DNA of 64,000 nt from positions 744,001-808,000 of the forward strand of contig JAXLUM010000002.1 in NCBI GenBank assembly GCA_046329515.1. Direction: 5' to 3'. Below are positions 1 through 7,586 of the stretch, in pieces. Both the position numbers and the translations under genes were made by a program. Position 1 is the first letter of the stretch; every line of letters begins with the position of its first letter. The stretch is from Bog-950 sp046329515. Lineage in GTDB: Bacteria > Bacteroidota > Bacteroidia > Chitinophagales > LD1. The notes below the pieces were generated by a model that was given only the letters and a program-made list of their open reading frames with translations, did no database searches and was not told where the DNA came from.

Positions 1-136
1 TTTGTTAAAATTCAAAATTTGTTAAGGTACAACACATTAGCGCCCCCACCAGCCCAGCTAAGCCTACCGCTTTATAGCATAACCGGCTTAGCGGCGGTTT
101 AGTGTTTGGTTTAACTCTTTTTGTTTGCGTTTAAAC

Positions 137-163
137 GAAAACAGCCCCTAAAAACGGGGCTGT
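137..163 (-). terminator. Probable intrinsic terminator of the DUF3078 gene
   Basis: Perfect 8-bp inverted repeat ACAGCCCC/GGGGCTGT (141-148 with 156-163) just past the stop codon of the minus-strand gene at 190-1374. Read on the minus strand it is followed by a short T-rich tract (TTTTC). The rest of 1-189 holds a second, weaker dyad (CTAAGCC near 58, GGCTTAG near 83) and no coding sequence that I can support. Confidence 0.6.
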
Positions 164-189
164 AAGAAGTTTTCGTATAGCGCATTGGC

Positions 190-1374
190 TTAAAACTTAA
201 GCGCAAGGCCTATACCGAATTGTTCGAATATCTGCAGCTTATTAAAGCCAAGAATTGCATTGCCGAATTTGTCTTTATCTGTAATGCCATCGGGTTTTTT
301 CTCTCCGGTACGGGCGTCTTTTTTGTCAACCGGTGTTTGCGCGTTATACTGGTATACAAAACGTGCACTTAGGGTTGCACTTAAAAACTTATTGATTTTA
401 AACACAAGGTCGTTGTCCCACTTAATTACCGGTATGTGCCTATCAGCCTTAGATATACTTACAATACCCATTGAATCCTGTGCTTCGTAGTATTTAGGCA
501 TTTCGGTATTATAGCTTGCGTTCATGTAAGCAGAGAACACATTCAAATGGCTCTTCCAGTTTACGTTCTTTACAATGTCCTTTTGGAACAACAGGTCCAG
601 TTCCAAACCTAATTCACCCATAAACATCTTACCGCGCTGAAGGCCAAAACGGGTTTCGTCTATATCGCGATAAAAGTTATCGGTATAGCGGCCGTCAACA
701 AGTGTAGTAGTATCCTTTCCATCGTGGTCGGGTGTTACAAAAGTCATTTTACCTTCAACAGGAGAGAAGAAGAGAGAGAAATAATCTTTGGGTTTCCATG
801 TTAAACCCGGACCTATTGTAAGAATTGCCGGCGCTGCAAATTTTGAAACCGAATAGCGACGATAGCCGCCATTGGCAGTATCGGTTAAGGTATAGTCGAA
901 GCTACGGCTTAGCTGGCTCTCGAAACCAATTTTTGCCGATGCATATAGTGATTTTGTTACCTGGTAACCGAAGTTGGACTTGAGCGCTAAGAGGTCAATA
1001 TTTTTTTGGAAGTTATGCCTTGCCAATGAAGCGCGGCGAATAAGTCCGTTAGCCACCATACCCCATTTTACATCAAGGCTGTTCTCCCATAGTAGTTTAT
1101 CCTTTTTGTAGTTGGCATATCCGCTGGCGCCAATTAAAAAGGCAAAGCTGTTTGAACCGCCGGGCGCCCATTGGTAAAGCGCTACCTGGTTAAGCGTTAC
1201 ACCAAAGTAACCACCCACTTTCCAAGTGGAATCTCTCAGGTAAATGCCATCGCCGCCCAATACCACCTTGGGTTTCTTTTTTATAGCAGGTTCAACCTTT
1301 ACGGTATCGGTAATTTGTGCCATTGCGGCCGTTAAAAACAGGCTAAACAGCAGAAAGAGTAAGTTTTTCTTCAT
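190..1374 (-). CDS. DUF3078 domain-containing secreted/envelope protein
   Basis: A 394-residue protein with a clear Sec signal peptide (MKKNLLFLLFSLFLTAAMA, cleavage before Gln20). The mature N-terminal part (about residues 45-115, with the segments WKVGGYFGVTLNQVALYQWAPGG and LLWENSLDVKWG) matches my recollection of DUF3078, a family found in Bacteroidota that is predicted to form an envelope-located beta-rich protein. Later alternating aromatic/hydrophobic strands and a C-terminal Phe (LALKF) fit an outer-membrane beta-barrel, but no biochemical role is known. The gene is monocistronic: it is divergent from the operon at 1614 and ends in its own hairpin. The family call is fairly firm; barrel topology is inference. 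Confidence 0.8.
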   Translation of the reverse strand: MKKNLLFLLFSLFLTAAMAQITDTVKVEPAIKKKPKVVLGGDGIYLRDSTWKVGGYFGVTLNQVALYQWAPGGSNSFAFLIGASGYANYKKDKLLWENSLDVKWGMVANGLIRRASLARHNFQKNIDLLALKSNFGYQVTKSLYASAKIGFESQLSRSFDYTLTDTANGGYRRYSVSKFAAPAILTIGPGLTWKPKDYFSLFFSPVEGKMTFVTPDHDGKDTTTLVDGRYTDNFYRDIDETRFGLQRGKMFMGELGLELDLLFQKDIVKNVNWKSHLNVFSAYMNASYNTEMPKYYEAQDSMGIVSISKADRHIPVIKWDNDLVFKINKFLSATLSARFVYQYNAQTPVDKKDARTGEKKPDGITDKDKFGNAILGFNKLQIFEQFGIGLALKF

Positions 1375-1542
1375 CAGATAGGATTTAAAGTGACAAAAAT
1401 AGACACAGTTTAAGCTTTGTTAAATATGAGTTTGAACAGTGAAACGGCTACTGCCCAATTTTTAAGAACCTTCTTGCAAAATTTTTATTGGCTGATTATC
1501 AATAGTTTAATCTTCTATAAATGAAAAATATAGTATTATGTA

Positions 1543-1574
1543 TTGCATAATACCTTTTTTCAACCATATCTTTG
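1543..1574 (+). promoter_or_regulatory. Bacteroidota-type promoter of the PadR/PspC operon
   Basis: TATCTTTG at 1567-1574 is an exact match to the Bacteroidota -7 consensus TANNTTTG. TTG at 1543-1545 lies 21 bases upstream, within the usual spacing for the -33 element. Transcription would start near 1580, about 35 bases before the start codon at 1614. An 8-bp inverted repeat (GTATTATG 1533-1540, CATAATAC 1546-1553) brackets the -33 element and could be an operator. Confidence 0.6.
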
Positions 1575-1613
1575 CATTATCAATTAGATTGTAAAACATA
1601 ACACCTAAAGAAT

Positions 1614-2072
1614 ATGAAAAAGCTTTTAACACTGTCTGTTGTTATTCTTAGCCTGATAACTACAAAAGTAAATGCTGCCGGCAGCAACTGCTGTACCACC
1701 AGCCATTTAGAAGAATTTAAAAACAAGTATACCACGAACATACTGGCACAGACCGATGAACCCGCAATGCTTGAGGTAATTGTTACCACTAACGAAAAGA
1801 CGGAAGGAAATGCAAAGAACCTGAAGGAAACCTTTCGCCGCGAGATTATCGGCAAAATTACCTGCCCCGACTTTGTTACTGAAAACAGCGAAGCCAATGA
1901 TGTAAAGGCCATTGTTTCAGTTAACGGTTCGGGCCGTATTACCGTGTTCGAAATTTACAGCGGAAACGAAGAGCTTAAACAATACGCTGCACAACAGTTA
2001 CAAAACATGAAACTTACCTCTACAGGCGACAATGAAAAGTTTGTGCTGGTAATAAAGTTCCGTGTGGTGTAA
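1614..2072 (+). CDS. Small secreted protein of a PadR/PspC operon
   Basis: A 152-residue protein with a signal peptide (about residues 1-21, ending VNA). The mature protein carries a vicinal Cys pair (NCCTT) and one further Cys (KITCPDF). The last 70 residues (AIVSVNGSGRITVFEIYSGNEELKQYAAQQLQNMKL, then EKFVLVIKFRVV, as separate pieces) look like the strand-helix-strand pattern of TonB C-terminal-like domains, but this is a resemblance by eye only. It is the first gene after a good promoter and lies 32 bases before the PadR gene, so it is probably co-regulated with the PspC membrane protein. I cannot name a function. Confidence 0.7.
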   Translation: MKKLLTLSVVILSLITTKVNAAGSNCCTTSHLEEFKNKYTTNILAQTDEPAMLEVIVTTNEKTEGNAKNLKETFRREIIGKITCPDFVTENSEANDVKAIVSVNGSGRITVFEIYSGNEELKQYAAQQLQNMKLTSTGDNEKFVLVIKFRVV

Positions 2073-2104
2073 TACTTATTGAATACAAACTAAAAAGAAG
2101 AGCA

Positions 2105-2449
2105 ATGAATATAGAGAACACCAAAGCGCAAATGCGGAAAGGAGTGCTGGAGTTCTGCATACTGTCCATACTGGCAGATGGAGAACACTACCCCACCGAG
2201 ATTATAGAGAAGATGAAAGAAGCGCGTCTTCTGGTGGTGGAAGGAACCCTTTACCCGCTGCTAACCCGCTTAAAGAACGATGGCCTGCTTTCATACCGCT
2301 GGGTGGAAAGCCAAAGTGGCCCGCCGCGCAAATACTTTACCCTTACCGATGATGGAAAGGTTTTTCTGAAAGAACTGATTGATGGATGGAAAGAGCTAAC
2401 CAACTCGGTTAACCAAATTATTGACCAAACACCTAAAACCAACTTATAA
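2105..2449 (+). CDS. PadR family transcriptional regulator
   Basis: A 114-residue winged-helix protein of the usual PadR length. Visible family features are the N-terminal KGVLEFCILSIL helix, the recognition-helix region VVEGTLYPLLTRLKNDGLL, and the wing GPPRKYFTLTDDGKVFL. The domain fills residues 10-95. PadR proteins are dimeric repressors, often autoregulating the operon in which they lie. Here the stop codon is one base before the start codon of the PspC gene, so the two are very probably translationally linked. PadR next to a PspC-domain gene is a pairing I recognise from other Bacteroidota. Its ligand is unknown. Confidence 0.9.
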   Translation: MNIENTKAQMRKGVLEFCILSILADGEHYPTEIIEKMKEARLLVVEGTLYPLLTRLKNDGLLSYRWVESQSGPPRKYFTLTDDGKVFLKELIDGWKELTNSVNQIIDQTPKTNL

Positions 2450-2450
2450 A

Positions 2451-4160
2451 ATGAGAAAGACAATTAACATAAACCTGGGCGGCGTTGCTTTCACTATAGA
2501 TGAAAACGCATTTGAAGCCCTGCATGCATACCTGGAGGCTTTGAAACGCAAGTTCAGCAACGAAACCGAACGCACCGAAATTATGGCCGATATAGAAGGC
2601 CGTATGGCCGAAATGCTGAGCCAGCGCATTGGTGACCGTAAGGAAGTGGCAAGCCTTGAAGATATTGAATACATTATTAATGTAATGGGTAAGCCTGAAG
2701 ATATTGCCGGCGAAGGAGAAGCTACCGGCACTGAACAGAAAACTTCGGCTACTACCACCAATACAACTACAACCGGCCCTAAGGAGCCAATCAAAAAGCG
2801 TTTATTCCGCGACCCCGATGATAAGCGCGTAGCAGGTGTTATTTCCGGCTTGTGTCATTACCTGGGTATTGATGACCCCGTATGGTTACGTATACTGGCA
2901 GTGGTTTTCATTCCGCTTACCTCTGGCGCTATCATTCCTATTTACATCCTGTTAATGATAATAGTACCCGAGGCAGATTCAGCTGCTGAAAAATTGCAGA
3001 TGCGCGGCGAGCCTATCAATATTAAAACTATTGAAAAGGAATTCCGTGATGCAGCAAACCGTACCGGCGAATCAGTTAAGGGTTTGGTTAAAGACAAAAC
3101 AATTTTCGAGCGGCTGTCTTCAACCTTTGTAACCATACTTAAAGTAATGCTCAAGATAATGCTGGCCTTTGTCATATTCATAGGCATGGTAGTGCTGTTC
3201 GCATTGTTAGCAGGCATCTTCGGTGTGTCAGTGGCCGGTAACGCCATTATTACCAAAGCACCCTACATGGTAGTGGATAACCCATCTGTTATTACCATGA
3301 TAAAAGTTGGCTTCATTCTTTTTGTTGGCGCACCAGTGTTGGGGGCCATCTATGGAGCTATACGCCTTATAATTGGTAAAAGGGCCGAAGCCCCTCGTAT
3401 TGGTTGGGTGTTTGCGCTGTTATTTGTTGCCGGTATTGTGTTGCTTTCCATTGCCGGTTGGAAAACCGCCCGCAACTATAAGATGAGCGCTACAAAAGCT
3501 GAAGAGGTAGCCATTACCACACCTGTTAACGGTTCGTTATATGTTCAAATAGCCGATGAAAACGGAAAAGCGGTTAGCCCCGATGAAGACGATAACCTTG
3601 ACTTTAATATTGACTTTGACGGCGTGTTTGTAAATGGTGATGATATAAGCAATATGGACATTATACCTGTAGGCGAACCCGAATTGCAATTGATTCCTTC
3701 AACCGATTCGGCCTTTCACTTGTTTACTGTGTTTACATCGCGCGGTACTACCCGTAGCGAGGCCTTACACAATATTACTATGGTGCAATACCCGGTTAAA
3801 CAAATAGATACAGTACTTAACCTGCCACCCTATTTACAAATGCCTAAAGGCGGTAAATGGCGCGCTCAAAATGTAAAACTGCAATTAGCAATACCGGCTA
3901 ATAAAAAGGTGAAGTTTGCTAATAACCTTGACCGCTGGGTGGCTATTGTAAAAGGCAACCATGCGTATGATGATACTTACTTTAATAACACCGTATGGAC
4001 TGTTGACAGCAATGCCGTAAAATGTGTTGCCGGCGAAAACCATTACAACCAGGATAAAGAAGAAAAAAAGCTGCGTAAAGAAGAGGAGAAGAATGAAAGG
4101 CTGGAACGCAAACTGGAGCAAATGGAGCGCAAGCTGGAAAGAATAAAAGATGACAACTAA
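2451..4160 (+). CDS. PspC domain-containing membrane protein
   Basis: I place the start at 2451 (MRKTININLGG, 569 residues), because the longer frame from 2421 overlaps the PadR gene and adds no recognisable sequence. Residues 1-85 form a conserved N-terminal region (DENAFEALHAYLEALKRKF, EIMADIEGRMAEML). A PspC domain follows at about 115-185 (KKRLFRDPDDKRVAGVISG, then a hydrophobic stretch ending IIVPEA). Further membrane segments lie near 225-260, 280-310 and 325-345. The C-terminal half is a probably extracytoplasmic beta-rich domain that ends in a highly charged coiled coil (KKLRKEEEKNERLERKLEQ). PspC proteins act in envelope-stress sensing in enterobacteria; here the role is inferred only. 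A strong terminator follows. Confidence 0.85.
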   Translation: MRKTININLGGVAFTIDENAFEALHAYLEALKRKFSNETERTEIMADIEGRMAEMLSQRIGDRKEVASLEDIEYIINVMGKPEDIAGEGEATGTEQKTSATTTNTTTTGPKEPIKKRLFRDPDDKRVAGVISGLCHYLGIDDPVWLRILAVVFIPLTSGAIIPIYILLMIIVPEADSAAEKLQMRGEPINIKTIEKEFRDAANRTGESVKGLVKDKTIFERLSSTFVTILKVMLKIMLAFVIFIGMVVLFALLAGIFGVSVAGNAIITKAPYMVVDNPSVITMIKVGFILFVGAPVLGAIYGAIRLIIGKRAEAPRIGWVFALLFVAGIVLLSIAGWKTARNYKMSATKAEEVAITTPVNGSLYVQIADENGKAVSPDEDDNLDFNIDFDGVFVNGDDISNMDIIPVGEPELQLIPSTDSAFHLFTVFTSRGTTRSEALHNITMVQYPVKQIDTVLNLPPYLQMPKGGKWRAQNVKLQLAIPANKKVKFANNLDRWVAIVKGNHAYDDTYFNNTVWTVDSNAVKCVAGENHYNQDKEEKKLRKEEEKNERLERKLEQMERKLERIKDDN

Positions 4161-4226
4161 TCAGTAACTCTTTCTCACCGCAACTATCCTTAATCAAAAA
4201 GCAAGCAAGCGGTGTAAGTTGGTTTT

Positions 4227-4257
4227 CCCGCCCTCTCTCAGGGGCGGGATTTTTTTT
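4227..4257 (+). terminator. Strong intrinsic terminator after the PspC gene
   Basis: GC-rich hairpin CCCGCCC...GGGCGGG (4227-4248) followed directly by an uninterrupted run of eight T (4250-4257). It closes the secreted protein/PadR/PspC operon. Confidence 0.9.
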
Positions 4258-4325
4258 GCTTAACCATGAAGAAGAGTTTACACTTTCAATGCAGCTTTCC
4301 TCTCTATGTCAATTATCAAGCAACA

Positions 4326-4510
4326 ATTTCCTGTTTACAGGCCCCTACAACTTTTGCAAAGTTCTGAGGCAATCAGCTTTCCCCTCTACCAGAGGGGAAA
4401 CAACTAAAAGCATAAGCTTTTAGTTGTGGGTGTGTTAATTATAAAACATCATTTTCCTGTTTACAGGCCCCTACCAACTTTTTCAAGGTTTAAAACTTTG
4501 GAAAAGTTCC
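4326..4510. repeat. Intergenic hairpin-repeat cluster
   Basis: Two direct copies of a segment containing CTGTTTACAGGCCCCTAC followed by an AACTTTT dyad (about 4326-4363 and 4452-4490) flank a two-hairpin element (4370-4440). The second copy runs into an imperfect inverted repeat (AACTTTTTCAAGGT / ACTTTGGAAAAGTT, about 4477-4510). The 510 bases between the PspC and anti-sigma genes (4161-4670) therefore hold a terminator, this cluster, and a 9-bp inverted repeat at 4549-4575. I see no gene there. Confidence 0.65.
4370..4440. repeat. Two-hairpin repeat, copy 1
   Basis: A 71-base element with two adjacent stem-loops: CCCCTCT/AGAGGGG, then CAACTAAAAGC/GCTTTTAGTTG with loop ATAA, ending GTGTGTTAATT. 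A closely similar copy lies at 6750-6821. The second stem differs between the copies at paired positions (CAACT/AGTTG here, CCACT/AGTGG there), so base pairing is kept. No coding capacity is apparent. Confidence 0.85.
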
Positions 4511-4548
4511 GATGCCAATCCCCGTTTTAACAAATAAAGGGTTTACAC

Positions 4549-4575
4549 AAGTTTACACTTTCAAAATGTAAACTT
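4549..4575. repeat. 9-bp inverted repeat, unknown role
   Basis: AAGTTTACA (4549-4557) and TGTAAACTT (4567-4575) form a perfect 9-bp dyad with a 9-base spacer. It lies about 100 bases past the stop of the minus-strand anti-sigma gene, with further GTTTACAC words just upstream (4541). It could be a transcript-end structure or a protein site; the sequence does not decide. Confidence 0.5.
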
Positions 4576-4670
4576 TCAGCCCAAATGGGGTCAACTAAAA
4601 CAAAATCAAATAGTTATGGTAATTTTCGTGAGTAACACAGTTTGCCCGTGTTAACCCTTTCTGATAGGCA

Positions 4671-5471
4671 TTACACATTCCCCAACACTACCATCTTCTC
4701 CAGTGTTGGTGTTGTGCTGCCGCCAAAAGGTTCAATGGTTATCGCAAAGGCCTGCGCGTTCAAGGCATCTTTCATTTTACTAAAGCTATTTGCCTTATTC
4801 AATACGCCTAAATCAACAGGCTTGCCGCCTACAATGGCCCATAGTTGATACTGTTCATTATCTGCTAACGTCGGTAGCTGCGCGCTTAATAAGTGCACTT
4901 CACCCTTGTTCGCATTCCAATAAACCGTTGCCTGCGTTCCCGGTTTAGCTATGGCCTGGCCCTTTAGGGTAACAGCTTTGTTGTTCGGATCGGCCATAAT
5001 AGCCAACTCCTCTTTTACGCTTTTGCTTTCCTGCTCTATAAGGTTAACACGATTGGCCAAAACATCTTTATCCGCTTTTAATTGGGCTATCTCGCGGTTA
5101 GCGGCGCTGTAACGGCTGCTGAAATAATAGGTTGTAGCCACCAAACCAACAATAATAAATATGGCCGCAGCAGCCGCAAACTTAAACAAGGGAGTAAGCT
5201 CAACTATTACAGAGCTTACCTTCTCCATATCCAAATCCAGCTCTACACCAAACTGCAGCTTATCGGCAATTTTTTCTTTAAGTGCAGGTTCAGGCATAAC
5301 GGCCTGTGCATTGCCCAATTCTTCAAGGGTGCGCTCAATGCGCTCTATTTCTTCGTTCAGTTCAGGATGCGTACGCCGTAAATCGTCAATCTGCCTGGTT
5401 TCCCCGGCGGAAAGCGCCCCCAGAACATAAAGTTCCAAAGCTCCTGATTCTATTATTTCTTTTGCTTCCAC
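4671..5471 (-). CDS. Anti-sigma factor, RskA-like
   Basis: A 266-residue, single-pass membrane protein. Residues 1-80 are a helical cytoplasmic region (ALELYVLGALSAGETRQIDDL) typical of RskA-type anti-sigma factors, without the zinc-binding HxxxCxxC motif. A membrane helix (AAAAIFIIVGLVATTYYF) lies at about 98-116 and is followed by a short coiled coil. The C-terminal 100 residues match the RskA C-terminal domain (TVYWNANKGEVHLL, YQLWAIVGGKPVDLG, FAITIEPFGGSTTPT). It would hold the adjacent sigma factor until a periplasmic signal leads to its release, normally by proteolysis. It lies 2 bases after the sigma gene, so the two are co-transcribed. Confidence 0.9.
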   Translation of the reverse strand: MEAKEIIESGALELYVLGALSAGETRQIDDLRRTHPELNEEIERIERTLEELGNAQAVMPEPALKEKIADKLQFGVELDLDMEKVSSVIVELTPLFKFAAAAAIFIIVGLVATTYYFSSRYSAANREIAQLKADKDVLANRVNLIEQESKSVKEELAIMADPNNKAVTLKGQAIAKPGTQATVYWNANKGEVHLLSAQLPTLADNEQYQLWAIVGGKPVDLGVLNKANSFSKMKDALNAQAFAITIEPFGGSTTPTLEKMVVLGNV

Positions 5472-5473
5472 CG

Positions 5474-6007
5474 TTAAAAATGTTTTCTCAGTTTAACCAT
5501 TGCCAAACGCACCCTGCTCTTTACTGTACCTAAAGGTATATTCAACTCCTCCGCCGCTTCCGATTGGGTGTACCCTTTAAAATAGAGCAATTCAATTATC
5601 TGCTTTTGCTCCATTTCCAATTCGTTTACCAACCCGCGCAATCCAATGCCTTCCACAAAAGGCGTGTGTTGCGTGTTTTCGTTCTCCTTTCTTATATAAT
5701 CTTTATTCTCCTTACGTGATAGTGAGTTGCCCGCACGTATTTTATCAATGGATAAGTTCCTGGCAATGTTCAGCATCCAGGTATACAGTCTGCTTTTTGC
5801 GGAATCGTAGGTTTCTATCCCGTTCCATATTTTTATAAACGCTTCCTGCAACAAGTCATGGGCAGTTTGCTCGTTGCGTATAATATTTATAATAACCCCG
5901 TATAAAGCAGGGCTGTAATTATCGTACAGGTAATCAAATGCCTTACGGCTGCGGGTTTTTAATTCCCTTATTAACTCCTCCTCGCTGTATTTTTCTCTCT
6001 CTTTCAA
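5474..6007 (-). CDS. ECF RNA polymerase sigma factor (SigK-like)
   Basis: A 177-residue sigma-70 family protein with only regions 2 and 4. Region 2 (FDYLYDNYSPALYGVIINII, then HDLLQEAFIKIWNGIETYD) is at about 25-70. Region 4 (IIELLYFKGYTQSEAAEEL, then LGTVKSRVRLAMVKLR) is at about 135-175. Pairing with an RskA-type anti-sigma gene immediately downstream places it in the SigK/RskA-like group. Its likely regulon includes its own operon and perhaps the CHRD lipoprotein upstream, but no promoter motif for it is identified. Only about 40 bases separate its start from the terminator of the CHRD gene, so its own promoter must be short or lie in that terminator region. Confidence 0.93.
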   Translation of the reverse strand: MKEREKYSEEELIRELKTRSRKAFDYLYDNYSPALYGVIINIIRNEQTAHDLLQEAFIKIWNGIETYDSAKSRLYTWMLNIARNLSIDKIRAGNSLSRKENKDYIRKENENTQHTPFVEGIGLRGLVNELEMEQKQIIELLYFKGYTQSEAAEELNIPLGTVKSRVRLAMVKLRKHF

Positions 6008-6038
6008 AATCGTAAAAAACCGAATGTAATTAAAGCTT

Positions 6039-6073
6039 TAAAAAGTCGGGAGCGGCTGCGAGCATCCGCTCCC
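6039..6073 (-). terminator. Intrinsic terminator between CHRD lipoprotein and sigma gene
   Basis: On the minus strand a perfect 8-bp stem GGGAGCGG/CCGCTCCC (6066-6073 with 6048-6055) is followed after three bases by TTTTT. It separates the CHRD gene from the sigma factor gene on the same strand, so co-transcription would need read-through. Confidence 0.8.
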
Positions 6074-6108
6074 TTGTAACCCACTATCGGAAAGAAAGAA
6101 CGATCTTC

Positions 6109-6561
6109 TTACGGTGCATTGCTTCCCACATTGCCAACTAACACATAGGTAGTAAGGGGGTCAGCAGCTTGCGGATCATGTGCTACAAAACAGCCGTTAT
6201 AGTTTATCATGTAATCATACGCCTGCGATACCTTAACGGTATTGTCTATCATTCCGCCTGATGAAGCAGGTGTTCCTAAATCAAACACCACGGCGCCCGG
6301 TGAAGTAATAGGCCCGCTATGAATATGCATAGGGTACTGAAGGCCGTTAATAGTGCCCATCATGTGCACCTTAACATCAGTAGTATTATCGCTGTTTTCA
6401 TTAAAGGTAACCGTGCCGCTTACGCCGCTGCTGTTTACCGTGGTCATTGAATACGATTTACTGCGTAAAGTTTTAGTGTCTTCCTTGGTGCAGGATTGTA
6501 AGGCGCCGGCAAAGCCAATTGCTATAAAAACAAAAGCTGCCGTTTTCATTAAACTCTTCAT
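6109..6561 (-). CDS. CHRD-like domain lipoprotein
   Basis: I choose the start at 6561 (MKSLMKTAAF, 150 residues), because it gives a proper lipoprotein signal with lipobox LQSC (Cys about 24); the frame from 6594 adds 11 residues before it. The remainder resembles a CHRD domain: SGTVTFNENSDNTTDVKVHM, then YPMHIHSGPI with two His, then GCFVAHDP near the end. CHRD domains are beta-rich extracytoplasmic modules of unknown biochemical role in bacteria. The protein probably sits on an outer face of the envelope. Its position upstream of an ECF sigma/anti-sigma pair is reminiscent of cell-surface antigens controlled by SigK/RskA elsewhere, but control here is inference. Confidence 0.75.
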   Translation of the reverse strand: MKSLMKTAAFVFIAIGFAGALQSCTKEDTKTLRSKSYSMTTVNSSGVSGTVTFNENSDNTTDVKVHMMGTINGLQYPMHIHSGPITSPGAVVFDLGTPASSGGMIDNTVKVSQAYDYMINYNGCFVAHDPQAADPLTTYVLVGNVGSNAP

Positions 6562-6673
6562 GGTTTTCAATTTTACGTCTGTTTGCGGCCACAAACGGTT
6601 AACAATATGAATACAGTTACGGCCTAAAGTTTAAACCGGATCACCGGTCCTGAAAAATAAATCTCGTACTCGT

Positions 6674-6707
6674 AGCTTTCCCTCTAACAAAGTGGGGCGT
6701 ATTAATT
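6674..6707. repeat. Deletion derivative of the two-hairpin repeat
   Basis: AGCTTTCCCTCTAACAAAG followed by TGGGGCGTATTAATT resembles the two ends of the repeat at 6750-6821 with the whole middle (first-stem right arm plus second hairpin) missing. It lies only 43 bases from that copy. The reading as an internally deleted copy rests on the shared left end (AGCTTTCC...CTCTAACA) and right end (TGGGG...TTAATT). Confidence 0.55.
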
Positions 6708-6749
6708 GGTAATAATTTCTGGCTTCAGGCTCTTACCAACTTTTTCAAT

Positions 6750-6821
6750 CAATCAGCTTTCCCCTCTAACAGAGGGGAAACCACTAAAAGCACACGCTTT
6801 TAGTGGTGGGGTGTGTTAATT
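6750..6821. repeat. Two-hairpin repeat, copy 2, overlapping the rluA-like stop codon
   Basis: A 72-base copy of the element at 4370-4440: CCCCTCT/AGAGGGG stem, then CCACTAAAAGC/GCTTTTAGTGG with loop ACAC, ending GGGGTGTGTTAATT. Its right end supplies the stop codon (TAA, 6816-6818) of the minus-strand pseudouridine synthase gene, so the element is transcribed as that mRNA's 3' end. It is preceded by a TACCAACTTTTTCAA segment also seen beside copy 1. Confidence 0.85.
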
Positions 6822-7529
6822 CGTCCCAGCAGAGTCTCCTGCTGCACCTAAAGCCGCGAAGGAGCGCCAAACTTCGTCTTCAGGTAGCGGTGCGGTTATA
6901 GTCAATTGTTCGCCTGTAACAGGGTGCCGCACTTCAAGGCGGCGCGCATGTAGGGCAATTGTAGTTGGTTTGTAAGCTTGTGTTGAGCCATACTTTTCAT
7001 CCCCAACAATAGGGCAACCCATTTTAGCCAACTGCGCCCTTATCTGGTGAAATTTTCCGGTTATCAACTGCACTTCCAACAGCACGCCAGAAGGGCTTTC
7101 GCCTACCACCTTATATTTAAGTCTTGCACGGTTGGTTCCTTCTTTTTCTTCGTCAAACAATTCGGCCTTGCGCAGTTCGTCATTTTTCCGGTGCCAGTGC
7201 ACCAACTCTGCTTCCGCTTCTGCAGGCCGCTTTTCTACTATGGCATAGTAAATCTTTTTAAGCTCTCTATGCTTAAACTGCTCTACCAATAGCTTTAATA
7301 CGTTTCTTTTTTTTGAGAACAGCACCACACCGGTAACAGGCCGGTCAATGCGGTGGGGCACACCTATAAAACACTTCCAGGGCCATTGGTCCTTAGCTTT
7401 TATGTAGGCCAGCGCCTGCAATTCCAGCGTGTTTTTATGGAAACCATCTTCCACCACTATGCCTGCCGGTTTGTTTACCGCTAACAGGTGTTTGTCTTCA
7501 AATAAAACGCGTAATGGAGGGTTTTCCAT
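6816..7529 (-). CDS. RluA family RNA pseudouridine synthase
   Basis: A 237-residue catalytic domain without an S4 RNA-binding domain. It starts with the family's LFEDKHLLAVNKPAGIVVE and carries the catalytic motif HRIDRPVTG with Asp62, the residue that attacks uridine C6. Further conserved elements are KKIYYAIVE, LITGKFHQIRAQLA and GCPIVGDEKYGS. It converts a specific uridine in rRNA or tRNA to pseudouridine; the target cannot be told from sequence. It ends inside a repeat element, whose hairpins may form the 3' end of the mRNA. Confidence 0.92.
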   Translation of the reverse strand: MENPPLRVLFEDKHLLAVNKPAGIVVEDGFHKNTLELQALAYIKAKDQWPWKCFIGVPHRIDRPVTGVVLFSKKRNVLKLLVEQFKHRELKKIYYAIVEKRPAEAEAELVHWHRKNDELRKAELFDEEKEGTNRARLKYKVVGESPSGVLLEVQLITGKFHQIRAQLAKMGCPIVGDEKYGSTQAYKPTTIALHARRLEVRHPVTGEQLTITAPLPEDEVWRSFAALGAAGDSAGTN

Positions 7530-7586
7530 TCGGTAAAAATAAGACAGCTATGCCTTAGGTTGTATATGGCTTGCAGAACAAGCCGC

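Noticed and set aside
4227..4257. Considered as another copy of the two-hairpin repeat
   Set aside because: Only CCCTCTC is shared; it is a GC-rich stem with eight T, an ordinary terminator.
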